Below are positions 19,131 through 28,896 of a stretch of 57,322 nt of DNA, in pieces. The first letter of the stretch is position 1. Each line of letters starts with the position of its first letter. The stretch lies in contig PUND01000043.1 in assembly GCA_003551645.1 (NCBI GenBank), forward strand, positions 1 through 57,322, in the 5' to 3' direction. The notes beneath the pieces are model-generated. The model did no database searches and was not told where the DNA came from. It worked only from the letters and a program-made list of their open reading frames with translations. The translations under genes were made by a program, and so were the position numbers. This DNA is from Phycisphaerae bacterium (GTDB lineage: Bacteria > Planctomycetota > Phycisphaerae > SM23-33).

Positions 19131-20339
19131 TCATCGTGATGACTCCCCCTGCTCATCCTCAAAGTACCGGCGGACCAGCGGGCGGTATCGCTGAGGTATG
19201 CGTCCGGCGGCCAGCGCCTCGGCTGCCCGCAGCCGCGCCCGCGACCATGCCTGTTCGAACGGTTCGGTGTCGTCGTCGGTGTCGCGAGCCGCGCCGGGCG
19301 AATACACCCGCACCACGCCCTCGCCCGGTGTCGGCGCGGCGTCGGCTGCGTCGGCATCCTCGGCCGCGACGGTCGGCGGGTCATCCTCAGCGGGATCCTC
19401 GCGCATCAGCGCCGAGGTGTCCACGCCGGCTCGGCGAAGGTTCATCAGCGCCTCAAGCAGCCGCTCGGCGTCCTGTTCGTCGGCCGCGGCGGCCGCGTCC
19501 TCGACGTCCGGCGCCTGCTCGTCAAGCCCCGCCTCGGCGGCCGCGCGGCGTATCGCCTCGGCCAGTTGCTCCCGCTCGGCGGCGGTCATGCGTCTGGCGG
19601 CCGAGGCCACCGTCGCCGCCTGGCGCCGTCCGGCCGCGGACGCCGCCGGAATCAGCGTCACACTCAACAGCACCGCCAGGGCCAGTGCGGCGGCGGTCGC
19701 CCGGCCGCGAGACCACAGCGGCAGCGTCGTCGCGCGTGCGCGGTCGGCGGCCCGCAGGGCGTGAACGCACACGTTGCGGACGACCCGCTCGTCGGCCGAC
19801 GGCGATTCGACAAGCTCAGCCGCCGTCGCCAGCCGGTCCAGCAGTCTGGCTCGCGAATCCAGCACAATCGCCGAGCCGCGCGGCCCGGGCGCGCCCGCCA
19901 GCGACACCAGCGCCCCGATCGCGGCCCCGGCGGGTATCACCGCCGCCGGTATCAGCCAGGGCGCCACGCGCAGGTGGGCGCCCAGCAACAGCCCGCCGGA
20001 GGCCAGGACCCCAACAAGCACGCACACAACCGCCGCGGCCCTGCCGGCCGGTCCGCCAAGCCCCGCTACGCGCCCGAGCGACGGGCGTGCCAGAATCGCC
20101 GCCGCTCCGGCGGCCGGGACCATGCACAGCGCCATCCCCGCGGGCGTCCACAGATGCGCCAAGGCCCAGCCGCCCAGTGCCGCCGACGCCGCCACGGCCG
20201 CGGCCGTAGCGCACACGGCGGCCGACTCGGCCGCTCGCACGCGAAGCAGCTTCCGCCGGGCAAACACAAGCAACCGGCGCACCTGCTGGTCGGGCGAGTC
20301 CGGCTCACGTCTCTGTTGGTCCGGGTTCGCGGAGGTCAT
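19131..20339 (-). CDS. hypothetical multi-TM protein with acidic C-terminal half
   Basis: ATG at 20339 (MTSANPDQQRREPD...), TM segments then EDAAAAADEQDAERLLEALMNLRRAG; the 819-aa ORF is a read-through of this frame. Confidence 0.55.
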   Translation of the reverse strand: MTSANPDQQRREPDSPDQQVRRLLVFARRKLLRVRAAESAAVCATAAAVAASAALGGWALAHLWTPAGMALCMVPAAGAAAILARPSLGRVAGLGGPAGRAAAVVCVLVGVLASGGLLLGAHLRVAPWLIPAAVIPAGAAIGALVSLAGAPGPRGSAIVLDSRARLLDRLATAAELVESPSADERVVRNVCVHALRAADRARATTLPLWSRGRATAAALALAVLLSVTLIPAASAAGRRQAATVASAARRMTAAEREQLAEAIRRAAAEAGLDEQAPDVEDAAAAADEQDAERLLEALMNLRRAGVDTSALMREDPAEDDPPTVAAEDADAADAAPTPGEGVVRVYSPGAARDTDDDTEPFEQAWSRARLRAAEALAAGRIPQRYRPLVRRYFEDEQGESSR

Positions 20340-20384
20340 AAGTACATTGTCGGTTTTAAGGGCGGGCCGTTCAATACCGGCGGG

Positions 20385-20500
20385 AACTCCTCTCCCCTGG
20401 GAGAGGTCGGCCGTAGGACCGGGTGAGGACACTCCTCTCCCATCTGCCAGACACCCCCTCCCGGCCCTTCGGGCCGACCTCCCCATTTGATGGGGAGGGG
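20385..20500. repeat. intergenic palindromic repeat (CTCTCCC...GGGAGAGG / CCCTCCCGGCCCTTCGGGCCGACCTCCCC type)
   Basis: CCTCTCCCCTGGGAGAGG and GGCCCTTCGGGCC palindromes. Confidence 0.55.
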
Positions 20501-23197
20501 TTATTTGGCCCGGCCGTGGACGCCGAGGCGTTTCAGGATTTCGTCGAATATCCAGATGGAGCTTGCGACCAGGACTATCAGCAGCCAGTCCAGCAGTTGC
20601 AGCGGGCGAGTGTCGAACAGCAGCCGGCCGAGCGGGGTCTGTACCACCAGCACCTGCAGGCCGATTGCGATGCCCACGCCCAGCAGCAGCCAGCGGTTGC
20701 TCAGCAGGCCGATGCGGAATGCGGACATCCTCTCGGAGCGGGCGTTGAGGGCCTGGAACCACTCGAAGCCGACCATGGCGGTGAACGCCATCGTCCTGCC
20801 ATATTCCAGCCCGATCGTGTGATTCCGCCAGGCGAACAGCCCCAGCGTTCCGCCGGCCATCAGCGGCGTCAGCAGCGCCAGCCGGCGGAGCATGACGGCG
20901 TTGAGGACGCGCTGGCCCGGTCGGCGGGGCTTCTCGGTAAGCACATCCGCGTGGGGCGGCTCTATGCCCAGCGGTATGGTGCACGCCCCGGCCGTTACCA
21001 GGTTTACCCACAGGATCATCGTCGCCAGCAGCGGCAGGTCCAGGCCGATCATCAGCGCCGCGACCAGTGTGGTTATCTCCCCGGCGTTGGCCGAGAGCAG
21101 GAAGAAAATGACGCCGCGGAGGTTGTCGTATATGACCCGGCCCTCTTTGACGGCGTTGATGATGGTGGCGAAGTTGTCGTCGGTCAGGACCATGTCGGCG
21201 GCCTCCTTGGCCACCTCGGTCCCGGCCCGTCCCATCGCAACGCCGATGTCGGCGCCCTTCAGGGCCGGGGCGTCGTTCACGCCGTCGCCGGTCATCGCCA
21301 CAACGTCGCCGTGGCCCTGGAGCGCCTGCATTATCCGGAGCTTGTGGGCCGGCGAGACCCGCGCATAGACGCCGGTATGGGTGACGGCCTCGGCCAGGGC
21401 GGACTCGTCCATGCGGTCCAGGGCGGCGCCGTCGAGCACGTCGGAGTCTTCGGTGATGCCGACCATGCCGGCGACTGCGCTTGCGGTGGCGGCGTGGTCG
21501 CCGGTGATCATCACCGGGCGGATGCCGGCCCGCTTCGCGTCGGCGACGGCATTGGTGCTTTCGGCACGCGGCGGGTCCATCATGCCCCACAGCCCGGCGA
21601 GCGTCAGGTCCGCCTCCACGTCGGCTTCTTCAAGGGCTTCCTTGTCGGGGTCGAACTCGCGATACGCCCCGGCCATCACGCGGAGGGCCTCGCCGGCGAG
21701 GTCCTGGTTGACCCGCTCTATCCGCTCTCGCAGCTCGTCGGTAAGCTCGGCCCGCTCGCCGTCGATAAGCACGTGCGAGCAGTAATTGAGCAGCCGGTCG
21801 GGGGCGCCCTTGACCAGCACGATGCGCGTGCCTTCCGGCGATGAGTGCAGCGTGGCCATATATTTGCGGTCGCTGGAGAAAGGAACCTCATCCAGCCGGG
21901 GCTGCGACTGCTCCAGCTCATCCCGGTCAAGCCCGGCCTTGACGCCCACGGCCAGCAGCCCTGCCTCGCTGGGGTTGCCGTCGGCGAGCCAGCGGCCTTC
22001 CTCCCGGCGGAGACGGGCGTTGTTGGCCAGGACGCCTATCCGCAGCAGCGGCTCGGCCGCCTGCCGGGCTTCCGGCGGGGCGTCCTCGCCTTCGGGTGTG
22101 ATTTCGCCTTCTGGGGCGTATCCGCCGCCGGTTACGTCGAACAGTCGCCCGGACGCCCACAGCCGCTGGACGGTCATCTGGTTCTGCGTGATTGTGCCGG
22201 TCTTGTCGGAGCAGATGACGGTGGTCGAGCCGAGCGTCTCTACAGCGGGCAGGCGGCGGATAATCGCGTGGTGGTCGGCCATCCGGCGGACGCCCAGTGC
22301 GAGCGTTACGCTGATGACCGCCGGCAGTCCCTCGGGTATCGCCGAGACGGCCACCGCCACGGAGAACATGAGCATCTCGAAGTATTCGTAGCCGCGCAGC
22401 AGACCGAGGCCGAAGATGGCAAACGCCAGCACGATGCCCGTGCCGCCCAGCAGCATGCCGAGCTTGTGCATGCGCTTCTGCAGCGGCGTCTGCTCGCGTT
22501 CGGAGCCGCGGACGGCGTGGGCGATTCGGCCCATCTCGGTGTCCATACCGGTGGCGACGACGACCGCCTCGCCACGCCCGCCGGTGATGTTGGTGGACAT
22601 CCAGGCCATGTTTGACCGGTCGGCCAGCGCCGCGTCGGCTTCGACGGCTCCGGGCTTCTTCCTGACCGGCTTCGATTCGCCGGTCAGCGCCGACTCGTCC
22701 ACCTGCAGCTCCTCGGTCCTGAGCAGGCGGGCATCGGCGACGACCCTGTCCCCGGTCTCAAGCACCAGCACATCGCCGGGCACCACGTGGGGCGCATCGA
22801 CGTCCACGATTTCGCCGTCGCGTCGGACACGGGCGTGGGGTGCGGACATTTTTCGCAGCGCCGCCAGCGCGCCCTCGGCCCGCCACTCCTGGAAGAACCC
22901 CAGGATGGTGTTGAGCACGACAACGCCGAAGATGACGGCCGAGTCAACTGTCTTGCCGGCCATCAGCGAGACCACCGCCGCCGCTATGAGAAGGTAGATA
23001 AGCGGGTTGTGGACCTGTCTGAGAAGCAGCCGCAGCGGACCCGCGCCCTCCTCGGCCTCCAGGGCGTTCGGTCCGAACTCCGCCAGCCGCGCCGAGGCGG
23101 CATCCGAGGTCAAGCCGTCTTCGGAGCCGTCCAGGCGGGACATCAGCTCACGCTGGGCAATCGCGTGCCAATCGACCGACGACTGTGCTCGCTCCAT
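20501..23197 (-). CDS. cation-transporting P-type ATPase (Ca2+/PMCA-SERCA type)
   Basis: [53 protein letters not shown]. Confidence 0.92.
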   Translation of the reverse strand: MERAQSSVDWHAIAQRELMSRLDGSEDGLTSDAASARLAEFGPNALEAEEGAGPLRLLLRQVHNPLIYLLIAAAVVSLMAGKTVDSAVIFGVVVLNTILGFFQEWRAEGALAALRKMSAPHARVRRDGEIVDVDAPHVVPGDVLVLETGDRVVADARLLRTEELQVDESALTGESKPVRKKPGAVEADAALADRSNMAWMSTNITGGRGEAVVVATGMDTEMGRIAHAVRGSEREQTPLQKRMHKLGMLLGGTGIVLAFAIFGLGLLRGYEYFEMLMFSVAVAVSAIPEGLPAVISVTLALGVRRMADHHAIIRRLPAVETLGSTTVICSDKTGTITQNQMTVQRLWASGRLFDVTGGGYAPEGEITPEGEDAPPEARQAAEPLLRIGVLANNARLRREEGRWLADGNPSEAGLLAVGVKAGLDRDELEQSQPRLDEVPFSSDRKYMATLHSSPEGTRIVLVKGAPDRLLNYCSHVLIDGERAELTDELRERIERVNQDLAGEALRVMAGAYREFDPDKEALEEADVEADLTLAGLWGMMDPPRAESTNAVADAKRAGIRPVMITGDHAATASAVAGMVGITEDSDVLDGAALDRMDESALAEAVTHTGVYARVSPAHKLRIMQALQGHGDVVAMTGDGVNDAPALKGADIGVAMGRAGTEVAKEAADMVLTDDNFATIINAVKEGRVIYDNLRGVIFFLLSANAGEITTLVAALMIGLDLPLLATMILWVNLVTAGACTIPLGIEPPHADVLTEKPRRPGQRVLNAVMLRRLALLTPLMAGGTLGLFAWRNHTIGLEYGRTMAFTAMVGFEWFQALNARSERMSAFRIGLLSNRWLLLGVGIAIGLQVLVVQTPLGRLLFDTRPLQLLDWLLIVLVASSIWIFDEILKRLGVHGRAK

Positions 23198-23361
23198 CCG
23201 TTTGTCCCTTTCGCGAATTTGCCGCGAAGGTCGGCATCGCTGCTTGCCCGCCCCGTCGCGGCGGCGGAGGGATTATCACGGAAGATGCGAACCGCAAGCA
23301 AGCCCCGGACACCGGATTCCCGCGCGGGTATCGCCGGCGGCGACCGGCGCGGACCGGTCGG

Positions 23362-23856
23362 CTATGTCAGTCGTATGAGCACCGGCCGCAGCAGCGCACG
23401 CAGAATGACCAGAAAGACAATCCCCAGCAGCGCCGTCAGCACGACCAGCCAGGACCACTGCTGCACGACCAGACCCAGCGCCACGCCGGCCGACGGAGGG
23501 TGTTCGGTGTTGGTCACCACCATGCCGAACATCGTCAGGCCCACCGCCAGTGCTCCGTAAACGGCCCCGGCGTTGAGTGGAAGGTTGGCAAGCGGCGCCC
23601 ACTGCATGAGCCAGTAGCACAGGGTGCCCATTGCGCAGCCGACGATATAGCCGCCGACCAGCAACCGCGTTCGGGAGACCGGATCGTGCGGAAGTGAGAA
23701 AACGATAAAAGAGCTGGCGCCCAGAGAGGCAACTATTACGGCATCGGTGACCATGTCCAGCACCGAAAGCACAGTAAGCATGCACGCCATGGCCAGCGTG
23801 CACTGCAACACGTAGCGAGGTGCCTGTTTGCGAAACTTCGGGTCTATTATCCGCAT
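23362..23856 (-). CDS. HPP family membrane protein
   Basis: VASLGASSFIVFSLPHDPVSRTRLLVGGYIVG...NTEHPPSAGVALGLV. Confidence 0.75.
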   Translation of the reverse strand: MRIIDPKFRKQAPRYVLQCTLAMACMLTVLSVLDMVTDAVIVASLGASSFIVFSLPHDPVSRTRLLVGGYIVGCAMGTLCYWLMQWAPLANLPLNAGAVYGALAVGLTMFGMVVTNTEHPPSAGVALGLVVQQWSWLVVLTALLGIVFLVILRALLRPVLIRLT

Positions 23857-24015
23857 CTGGGTCGGGGCGTTTCCTTTCCGGTCAAGAAAGATTATGAGTA
23901 TACCACATTCCCCGGCCGGACCACATAATTGACGCGCGGCTAGCGGGCGCGAGGCGAGGCGGTCAACCCCGCGCCCGTATGCCCGGACGCTTCTCGGCAT
24001 CGACATCCAAGCCGG

Positions 24016-24843
24016 CTATCCCAGCAGCAGCAAGCTAAGGGCCATCACGGCCATACCGGACAGCAGCCCGTACAGCGACTCGTGGCCCTTGCCGTAGGCG
24101 CGGGAGGTCGGCAGCAGCTCATCCAGCGAGATATACACCATGATCCCCGCGACCATGCCGAACGCAACGCCCATGACGCCTTCGGTCATGAAGGGTCTGA
24201 GTATGGCGTATCCGACCAGCGCGCCTATCGGCTCGGCGAAGCCGGCCAGGAAAGAGTATCCGAAGGCCTTCCGCTTGCTGCCGGTGGCGAAGTAGATGGG
24301 CACCGATATGCTCATGCCCTCCGGGATATTGTGCAGTGCGATTGCGATGGCGATGGCCAGGCCGACGGCCGGGTCTTCCAGCGCCGACAGGAACGTGACC
24401 ATGCCCTCCGGGAAGTTATGCAGCGCTATGGCGACGGCGGTGAACAGCCCCAGCCGGTGCAGCTTGGCCTTGCTGGTGTGAAGCAACTGCTCTGGCGACT
24501 CGCCCTCGTGGACGGCCTCCATCTGCCACATGGCGCGGACCTCGTGGGGGTTCTCGGCGGCCGGTATCAGACGGTCAACCAGCAGCATCACCACGACGCC
24601 GGCGAAGAACGCCCCGACGGCGTACCAGTTGTGGGCGACCTCGTAGTCGCCGAGCATCTCGGCCGCTTCCGGCAGAATCTCGGCGAACGATATGTAGAGC
24701 ATCACACCGGCCGCGAACCCCGTTCCGACCGACAGGAACCGGTAGCTTGTGCGCTTCGCGAAAAACGCTATCGCGCTTCCGATACCCGTGGAAAGACCCG
24801 CGAATGTCGTAAGAGCCAACGCAAACCAGAAGTTCTCGTGCAT
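24016..24843 (-). CDS. ZIP family zinc/divalent metal transporter
   Basis: ALHNFPEGMVTFLSAL...AIALHNIPEGMSISVPIYFATGSKRKAFGYSFLAGFAEPIGALVGY. Confidence 0.92.
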   Translation of the reverse strand: MHENFWFALALTTFAGLSTGIGSAIAFFAKRTSYRFLSVGTGFAAGVMLYISFAEILPEAAEMLGDYEVAHNWYAVGAFFAGVVVMLLVDRLIPAAENPHEVRAMWQMEAVHEGESPEQLLHTSKAKLHRLGLFTAVAIALHNFPEGMVTFLSALEDPAVGLAIAIAIALHNIPEGMSISVPIYFATGSKRKAFGYSFLAGFAEPIGALVGYAILRPFMTEGVMGVAFGMVAGIMVYISLDELLPTSRAYGKGHESLYGLLSGMAVMALSLLLLG

Positions 24844-24911
24844 AATGCGCTCCCTGGCAACGGCCGACGTGGCCGCCGCCTGCAAATTCCCAAAAACACT
24901 CTTGACTCGAA

Positions 24912-24945
24912 CTTAGCCGAGCCGTACATTGTACGCTTGGGTAAA
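24912..24945. promoter_or_regulatory. candidate DtxR/MntR-type operator between divergent ZIP and DtxR genes
   Basis: CTTAGCCGAGC-CGTACA-T-TGTACG-CTTGGGTAAAC; perfect core CGTACA/TGTACG. Confidence 0.45.
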
Positions 24946-24992
24946 CATACAGGCCGCAGGCCGGACCGTCAAGTGGCTGACAGAAAATAATC

Positions 24993-25520
24993 ATGAAAAA
25001 GCAAGCAGGGACACCCGCCCCGCCGACAAGCGCGTTGAGCGCCAGCTTGGAGGACTACCTGGAGGCGATTCTCCGGATCATCCAGGAAAAGCAGGCGGTC
25101 CGCGCCACCGACATCGGAAAGCGGCTCAAGGTCAGCCGCTCGTCGGTGACCGGCGCCCTGCACGCCCTGGCCGACCGAGGTCTTATCAACTACGCGCCCT
25201 ACGACGTAATCACGCTGACCGACGCCGGCCGGGCCGCCGCCGAGGATGTCGCCCATCGCCACGAATCACTGAGGGACTTCTTCACGAAGGTGCTCGCGGT
25301 CGAGCCGGAGAAGGCCGACGACGCCGCATGCAAGATGGAGCACGCGATCCCCGAGGCCATCCTGGAGCGGTTCGTCGATTTCGTCCGCTTCGTGGAGCGT
25401 TGCCCGCGCGGCGGGCCGGACTGGATAGAACACTTCGGCCGGTTCTGCGACCACCAGAACACCGACGACGACTGCGAAAACTGCGTCCGGGAGGTGCTTG
25501 AGAAGTTGAGGCGGCCGTAA
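24993..25520 (+). CDS. DtxR/MntR family metal-dependent regulator
   Basis: LSASLEDYLEAILRIIQEKQAVRATDIGKRLKVSRSSVTGALHALADRGLINYAPYDVITLTDAGRAAA. Confidence 0.88.
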   Translation: MKKQAGTPAPPTSALSASLEDYLEAILRIIQEKQAVRATDIGKRLKVSRSSVTGALHALADRGLINYAPYDVITLTDAGRAAAEDVAHRHESLRDFFTKVLAVEPEKADDAACKMEHAIPEAILERFVDFVRFVERCPRGGPDWIEHFGRFCDHQNTDDDCENCVREVLEKLRRP

Positions 25521-25603
25521 GCGGAATCACACCGTCGCCGACAGCAGCGCGGCGGCAGAGCAATTGGCAGAACAGACAGAACGGAATTGAGGCGAGTGCG
25601 AAC

Positions 25604-25783
25604 ATGAGTTACTGTGGAAATACTGGCCAGTGTGGTCGCTGCAACCATCCGGGACCGCTGGGCGCGGCTACCATCGAATCGGAACGCCTTTTCGCCGGCG
25701 GCAGGGAGGTCAGGATCCGTCATAACGGCGAGACATACCGCCTGCGCCTGACCAGGAACGGAAAGCTTATCCTCAACAAATAG
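25604..25783 (+). CDS. HemP/HmuP-like hemin uptake protein with Cys-rich N-terminus (not in ORF track)
   Basis: MSYCGNTGQCGRCNHPGPLGAATIESERLFAGGREVRIRHNGETYRLRLTRNGKLILNK; HemP-type HNGExYxLRLTxxGKLIL. Confidence 0.75.
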   Translation: MSYCGNTGQCGRCNHPGPLGAATIESERLFAGGREVRIRHNGETYRLRLTRNGKLILNK

Positions 25784-25897
25784 CCACCGACAACCGCTTC
25801 GCCCCAGCCAGCCAAAAGCCAGCCGGGCAGCAGAGACGTCGTAGTGCTCTGCTGTCTTTTTTTTGTGGCGAAGGAAACCCCGCAGGAAGGAGTGGAA

Positions 25898-27142
25898 ATG
25901 AAGTTCGAGCAAGTGGTGTGTGTTATCGCCGTGGTGGCGTGCTTTCTGGGATGGACATCCGCGGCCCGGGCCGAGGATGAGCCGTTCCACGCGGCGATTA
26001 CCGGGCGAGAAACGCTGACCGACGACTGGTTCGGTCTGGGCCGGGAACTCGAAGACCTTGGCATCTCGCTGGAGCTGGAGCTGACACAGGTGTACCAGGT
26101 GAACCTCCGCGGAGGGCTGAGCACCCACAGGCGGTCCGGCCGGTATTCCGGGCTGTACGAACTGGAGCTGGAGGTCGATACCGAGAAGCTGTTCGGGCTT
26201 CCGGGGGGGACGATTGCCGCCGAGGCCGAGGGCGGCTGGTCCGAAGGCATAGACCCGCCCTCGGTCGGCAGCGTCTTCGGGGTCAACTACGTGGCCGACG
26301 AGCGGTGCATGCCCATTATCCTGTCCCAGCTCTGGTACCAGCAGTCGCTGCTGGAAGGTTCGTTGCGGGTTCGCCTGGGCAAGCAGGACCCGACCAGTTG
26401 GTTCGATGGCAATGAGTACGCCGGCGACGAGACCTCTCAGTTCCTCAACTCGGCGCTGGTGAACAACCCCACCGTCCCCTTCCCCGACGAGGGACTGGGC
26501 ATTGCGGCCCACCTGAGGCCGATAAGCTGGTGGTACGTGGCCGCCGGCGTCTTCGACGCCCACGCGGTGGACAGCCAGACCGGCTTCAATACCGCCTTTC
26601 ACGGGCCCTGCGATTTCTTCATGATCGCAGAGACCGGCATCTCGGCCGATGTGCCGCTGGGCGAAGCGGACTTGCCGGGAGCGTACCGCGTGGGACTGTG
26701 GTACGACCCGCAGTCGAAGGACCGCCTCGACGGCCGTGGCTCCAAGCGCGACGACGTCGGCTTCTATTTCAGTGCCGACCAGGTCATCTGGTCGTCCGGG
26801 GACGACGAAGACCACCGCAATGTCGGCCTGTTCGCACGGTTCGGCCTGGCCGACGGAGACGTAAACGAGGTCAAATCGTTCTGGAGCGTCGGCACCGCCT
26901 GTCGCGGGCTTATCCCCACGCGAGCCGACGACGTTCTGGGCTTCGGAGTCGCACAGGGACGACTGAGCGGCCGGGCGGGCTTCACCACCTCGCACGAAAC
27001 GGCGATGGAGCTTTACTACAACGCATCGGTGACGCCGTGGCTGAGCGTAAGCCCATCGATGCAGTACGTCTTCAATCCCGGCGGCGACCGGGACGTAAGC
27101 GACGCCGTCGTCGCCGGCGTCAGAGTGCACCTGTCGTTCTGA
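25898..27142 (+). CDS. OprB-family carbohydrate-selective porin
   Basis: Signal peptide then LELTQVYQVNLRGGLSTHRRSGRYSGLYELELEVDTEKL...LRVRLGKQDPTSWF...ELYYNASVTPWLSVSPSMQYVFNPGG. Confidence 0.78.
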   Translation: MKFEQVVCVIAVVACFLGWTSAARAEDEPFHAAITGRETLTDDWFGLGRELEDLGISLELELTQVYQVNLRGGLSTHRRSGRYSGLYELELEVDTEKLFGLPGGTIAAEAEGGWSEGIDPPSVGSVFGVNYVADERCMPIILSQLWYQQSLLEGSLRVRLGKQDPTSWFDGNEYAGDETSQFLNSALVNNPTVPFPDEGLGIAAHLRPISWWYVAAGVFDAHAVDSQTGFNTAFHGPCDFFMIAETGISADVPLGEADLPGAYRVGLWYDPQSKDRLDGRGSKRDDVGFYFSADQVIWSSGDDEDHRNVGLFARFGLADGDVNEVKSFWSVGTACRGLIPTRADDVLGFGVAQGRLSGRAGFTTSHETAMELYYNASVTPWLSVSPSMQYVFNPGGDRDVSDAVVAGVRVHLSF

Positions 27143-27155
27143 GTGGAATGTTGCA

Positions 27156-27201
27156 GCCCGGCCGCCCTCGCAGACACGTCGTCCGCCGGGGGCGGCCGGG
27201 C
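27156..27201. terminator. bidirectional hairpin terminator between convergent genes
   Basis: GCCCGGCCGCC (27156-27166) / GGCGGCCGGGC (27191-27201). Confidence 0.6.
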
Positions 27202-27204
27202 CGC

Positions 27205-27576
27205 TCAGTTGCAGGAGTCGCACAACCCATAGAGAAACAGGTCATGTCCTTCCAGCGTGAAGTTGCTAGGCGTGAGACGGCCAAGCAACTCATCACACCC
27301 GGCCACCTCGTACATGCTCTGGCACCGGCGGCAGCGGAAGAAATGGTGATGCCCCCTGCCGGCCGGCTCGTACAGCGGGGCCTCGCCGGGAAGCTGGACG
27401 GTCACAATCTTCCTCTTCTTCAGCAGGCGATTGAGTATCCGATACACGGTCGCCTGGCTCAGTGTCGGTACGGCCTCACGGGCAATAGACAGAATATCAG
27501 CGACTCCCAGTGGCGTGCTGGATTCTTTAAGAGCTCCCAGGACGGCCTGTTTCTGGCGCGTATTACGTTCGGCCAT
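27205..27576 (-). CDS. Fur family transcriptional regulator
   Basis: TRQKQAVLGALKES...LSQATVYRILNRLLKKRKIVTVQLPGEAPLYEPAGRGHHHFFRCRRC...LYGLCDSC. Confidence 0.9.
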   Translation of the reverse strand: MAERNTRQKQAVLGALKESSTPLGVADILSIAREAVPTLSQATVYRILNRLLKKRKIVTVQLPGEAPLYEPAGRGHHHFFRCRRCQSMYEVAGCDELLGRLTPSNFTLEGHDLFLYGLCDSCN

Positions 27577-27600
27577 ATTGCACACTCTGCTTTTTTTCGC

Positions 27601-27629
27601 TTGACTTATTGCGAACCTGTTCCTAATAT
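27601..27629 (+). promoter_or_regulatory. sigma70-like promoter (TTGACT-17-TAATAT) with a 22-nt palindrome in its spacer; Fur-family operator candidate
   Basis: TATTGCGAACCTGTTCCTAATA 27607-27628 = TATT-NN-GAAC-CT-GTTC-NN-AATA, between divergent Fur and His-rich genes. Confidence 0.6.
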
Positions 27630-27649
27630 GCTTCGTCGTACGGTCAAGG

Positions 27650-28108
27650 GTGTGCTCGCCCGAAGGCCCGACGTGCTTGTGTGCGAATGTGAGGAAACGC
27701 TCATCCATTCTACTGATGCTCGGCGTCATCGCCTTTCAGGGCACCGGGCTGCTGCACGCGCTGCACGTGCTGCTTGAGCACGATCATACCGGACATTCGT
27801 GCTCAACAGAAGCGCGCCACCTGGAGGATGACACCTGCCCGTCGTCGCGGGCGAGCGAGACCCACAGCGGATATCCGGCCCTTGATGAGCAAGCCGACAA
27901 ACACTCCCATCACCCGGCGGCCTGTCAGATTTGCAGCGCCATTGTCGGCCTGAAGGCCCTGGCGGCAGATGTCGAGTACGAGCCGCCAATATATTTGCCG
28001 CAGGTTGGGCGGAACCTCCGGCCCGCCGGGGCGGCTCACGTCAGTCCCCTGCTCAGCGACAAGGCCCCGCGCGCGCCTCCGACCTGCGGTCTCTCAATCA
28101 GCGTCTGA
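27650..28108 (+). CDS. His/Cys-containing secreted or membrane protein, probable metal binding
   Basis: LLHALHVLLEHDHTGHSC...DKHSHHPAACQICSAI; GTG 27650 or ATG 27716 start. Confidence 0.5.
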   Translation: MCSPEGPTCLCANVRKRSSILLMLGVIAFQGTGLLHALHVLLEHDHTGHSCSTEARHLEDDTCPSSRASETHSGYPALDEQADKHSHHPAACQICSAIVGLKALAADVEYEPPIYLPQVGRNLRPAGAAHVSPLLSDKAPRAPPTCGLSISV

Positions 28109-28146
28109 GTGCTCCGCGAACCCCCTGATCAGACCAGAGGTGGCAA

Positions 28147-28896
28147 ATGCGCCGCAGGTATGCATTTACTCTGATCGAACTGCTTGTCGTGATCGCCATA
28201 ATCGCGTTGCTGATGTCCATCCTGATGCCCGCGCTGTCGGCCGCAAGGAGTGTGGCCAGGAGGGCCAAGTGCCTCAGCAATGTGCGCAATATGCAGGTGG
28301 CCAATTGGATGTACCTGACAAGCCACGACGGACGCCTTATCGACGTAGGCCTTGCACACGGAGGTGCTCACGCCCACGAAGAGGCCGCGTGGATCAACAC
28401 CCTGTCGGGCTATTACGGCAGTACCTTGCTGCACCGGTCCCCGGTGGACAACAGCCCGCACTGGCCTGCCGATGAAGGCGGTCAGGGGGTCCCGGTACCC
28501 GGCGGAGACGGCACGCAGTTCCGGCGGACGAGTTACGGGATAAACAACTTCCTTTCCGGGGTGGCCCCCAGCATGCCGGGCACCTCATGGCAAGCATACA
28601 CCAACCTTGAAGAGGTCCCCAATCCCGCCGAGACGGTGCACTTCCTGATCATGGCTTTCACCGGGCCTTTTGCCGGGGCCGATCACGTTCACGTGGAGAA
28701 CTGGATGCCCCACCCGGATGCGCCGCCGGTTGTCGCGGCCAGCCAGATGCAGACCAATGCCCATGGCGGGCCGGAAAAATCGTGGGAGTCGGTCTCGAAC
28801 TACGGCTTCCTCGACGGACACGCAAGAACGCTGACCTTTGAAGAGGTCTTTCAAAACTGGACTAACAACCGATTTGACCCACAAGTCGCACGATAA
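28147..28896 (+). CDS. type II secretion/pilin-like pseudopilin
   Basis: [30 protein letters not shown] prepilin motif. Confidence 0.88.
   Translation: MRRRYAFTLIELLVVIAIIALLMSILMPALSAARSVARRAKCLSNVRNMQVANWMYLTSHDGRLIDVGLAHGGAHAHEEAAWINTLSGYYGSTLLHRSPVDNSPHWPADEGGQGVPVPGGDGTQFRRTSYGINNFLSGVAPSMPGTSWQAYTNLEEVPNPAETVHFLIMAFTGPFAGADHVHVENWMPHPDAPPVVAASQMQTNAHGGPEKSWESVSNYGFLDGHARTLTFEEVFQNWTNNRFDPQVAR

Noticed and set aside
19131-21590. 819-aa minus-strand ORF
   Set aside because: Its N-terminal half is an out-of-frame shadow of the P-type ATPase; the plausible CDS starts at 20339.
25199-27223. 674-aa minus-strand ORF
   Set aside because: Overlaps DtxR, HemP-like and OprB genes antisense; no recognisable domain.
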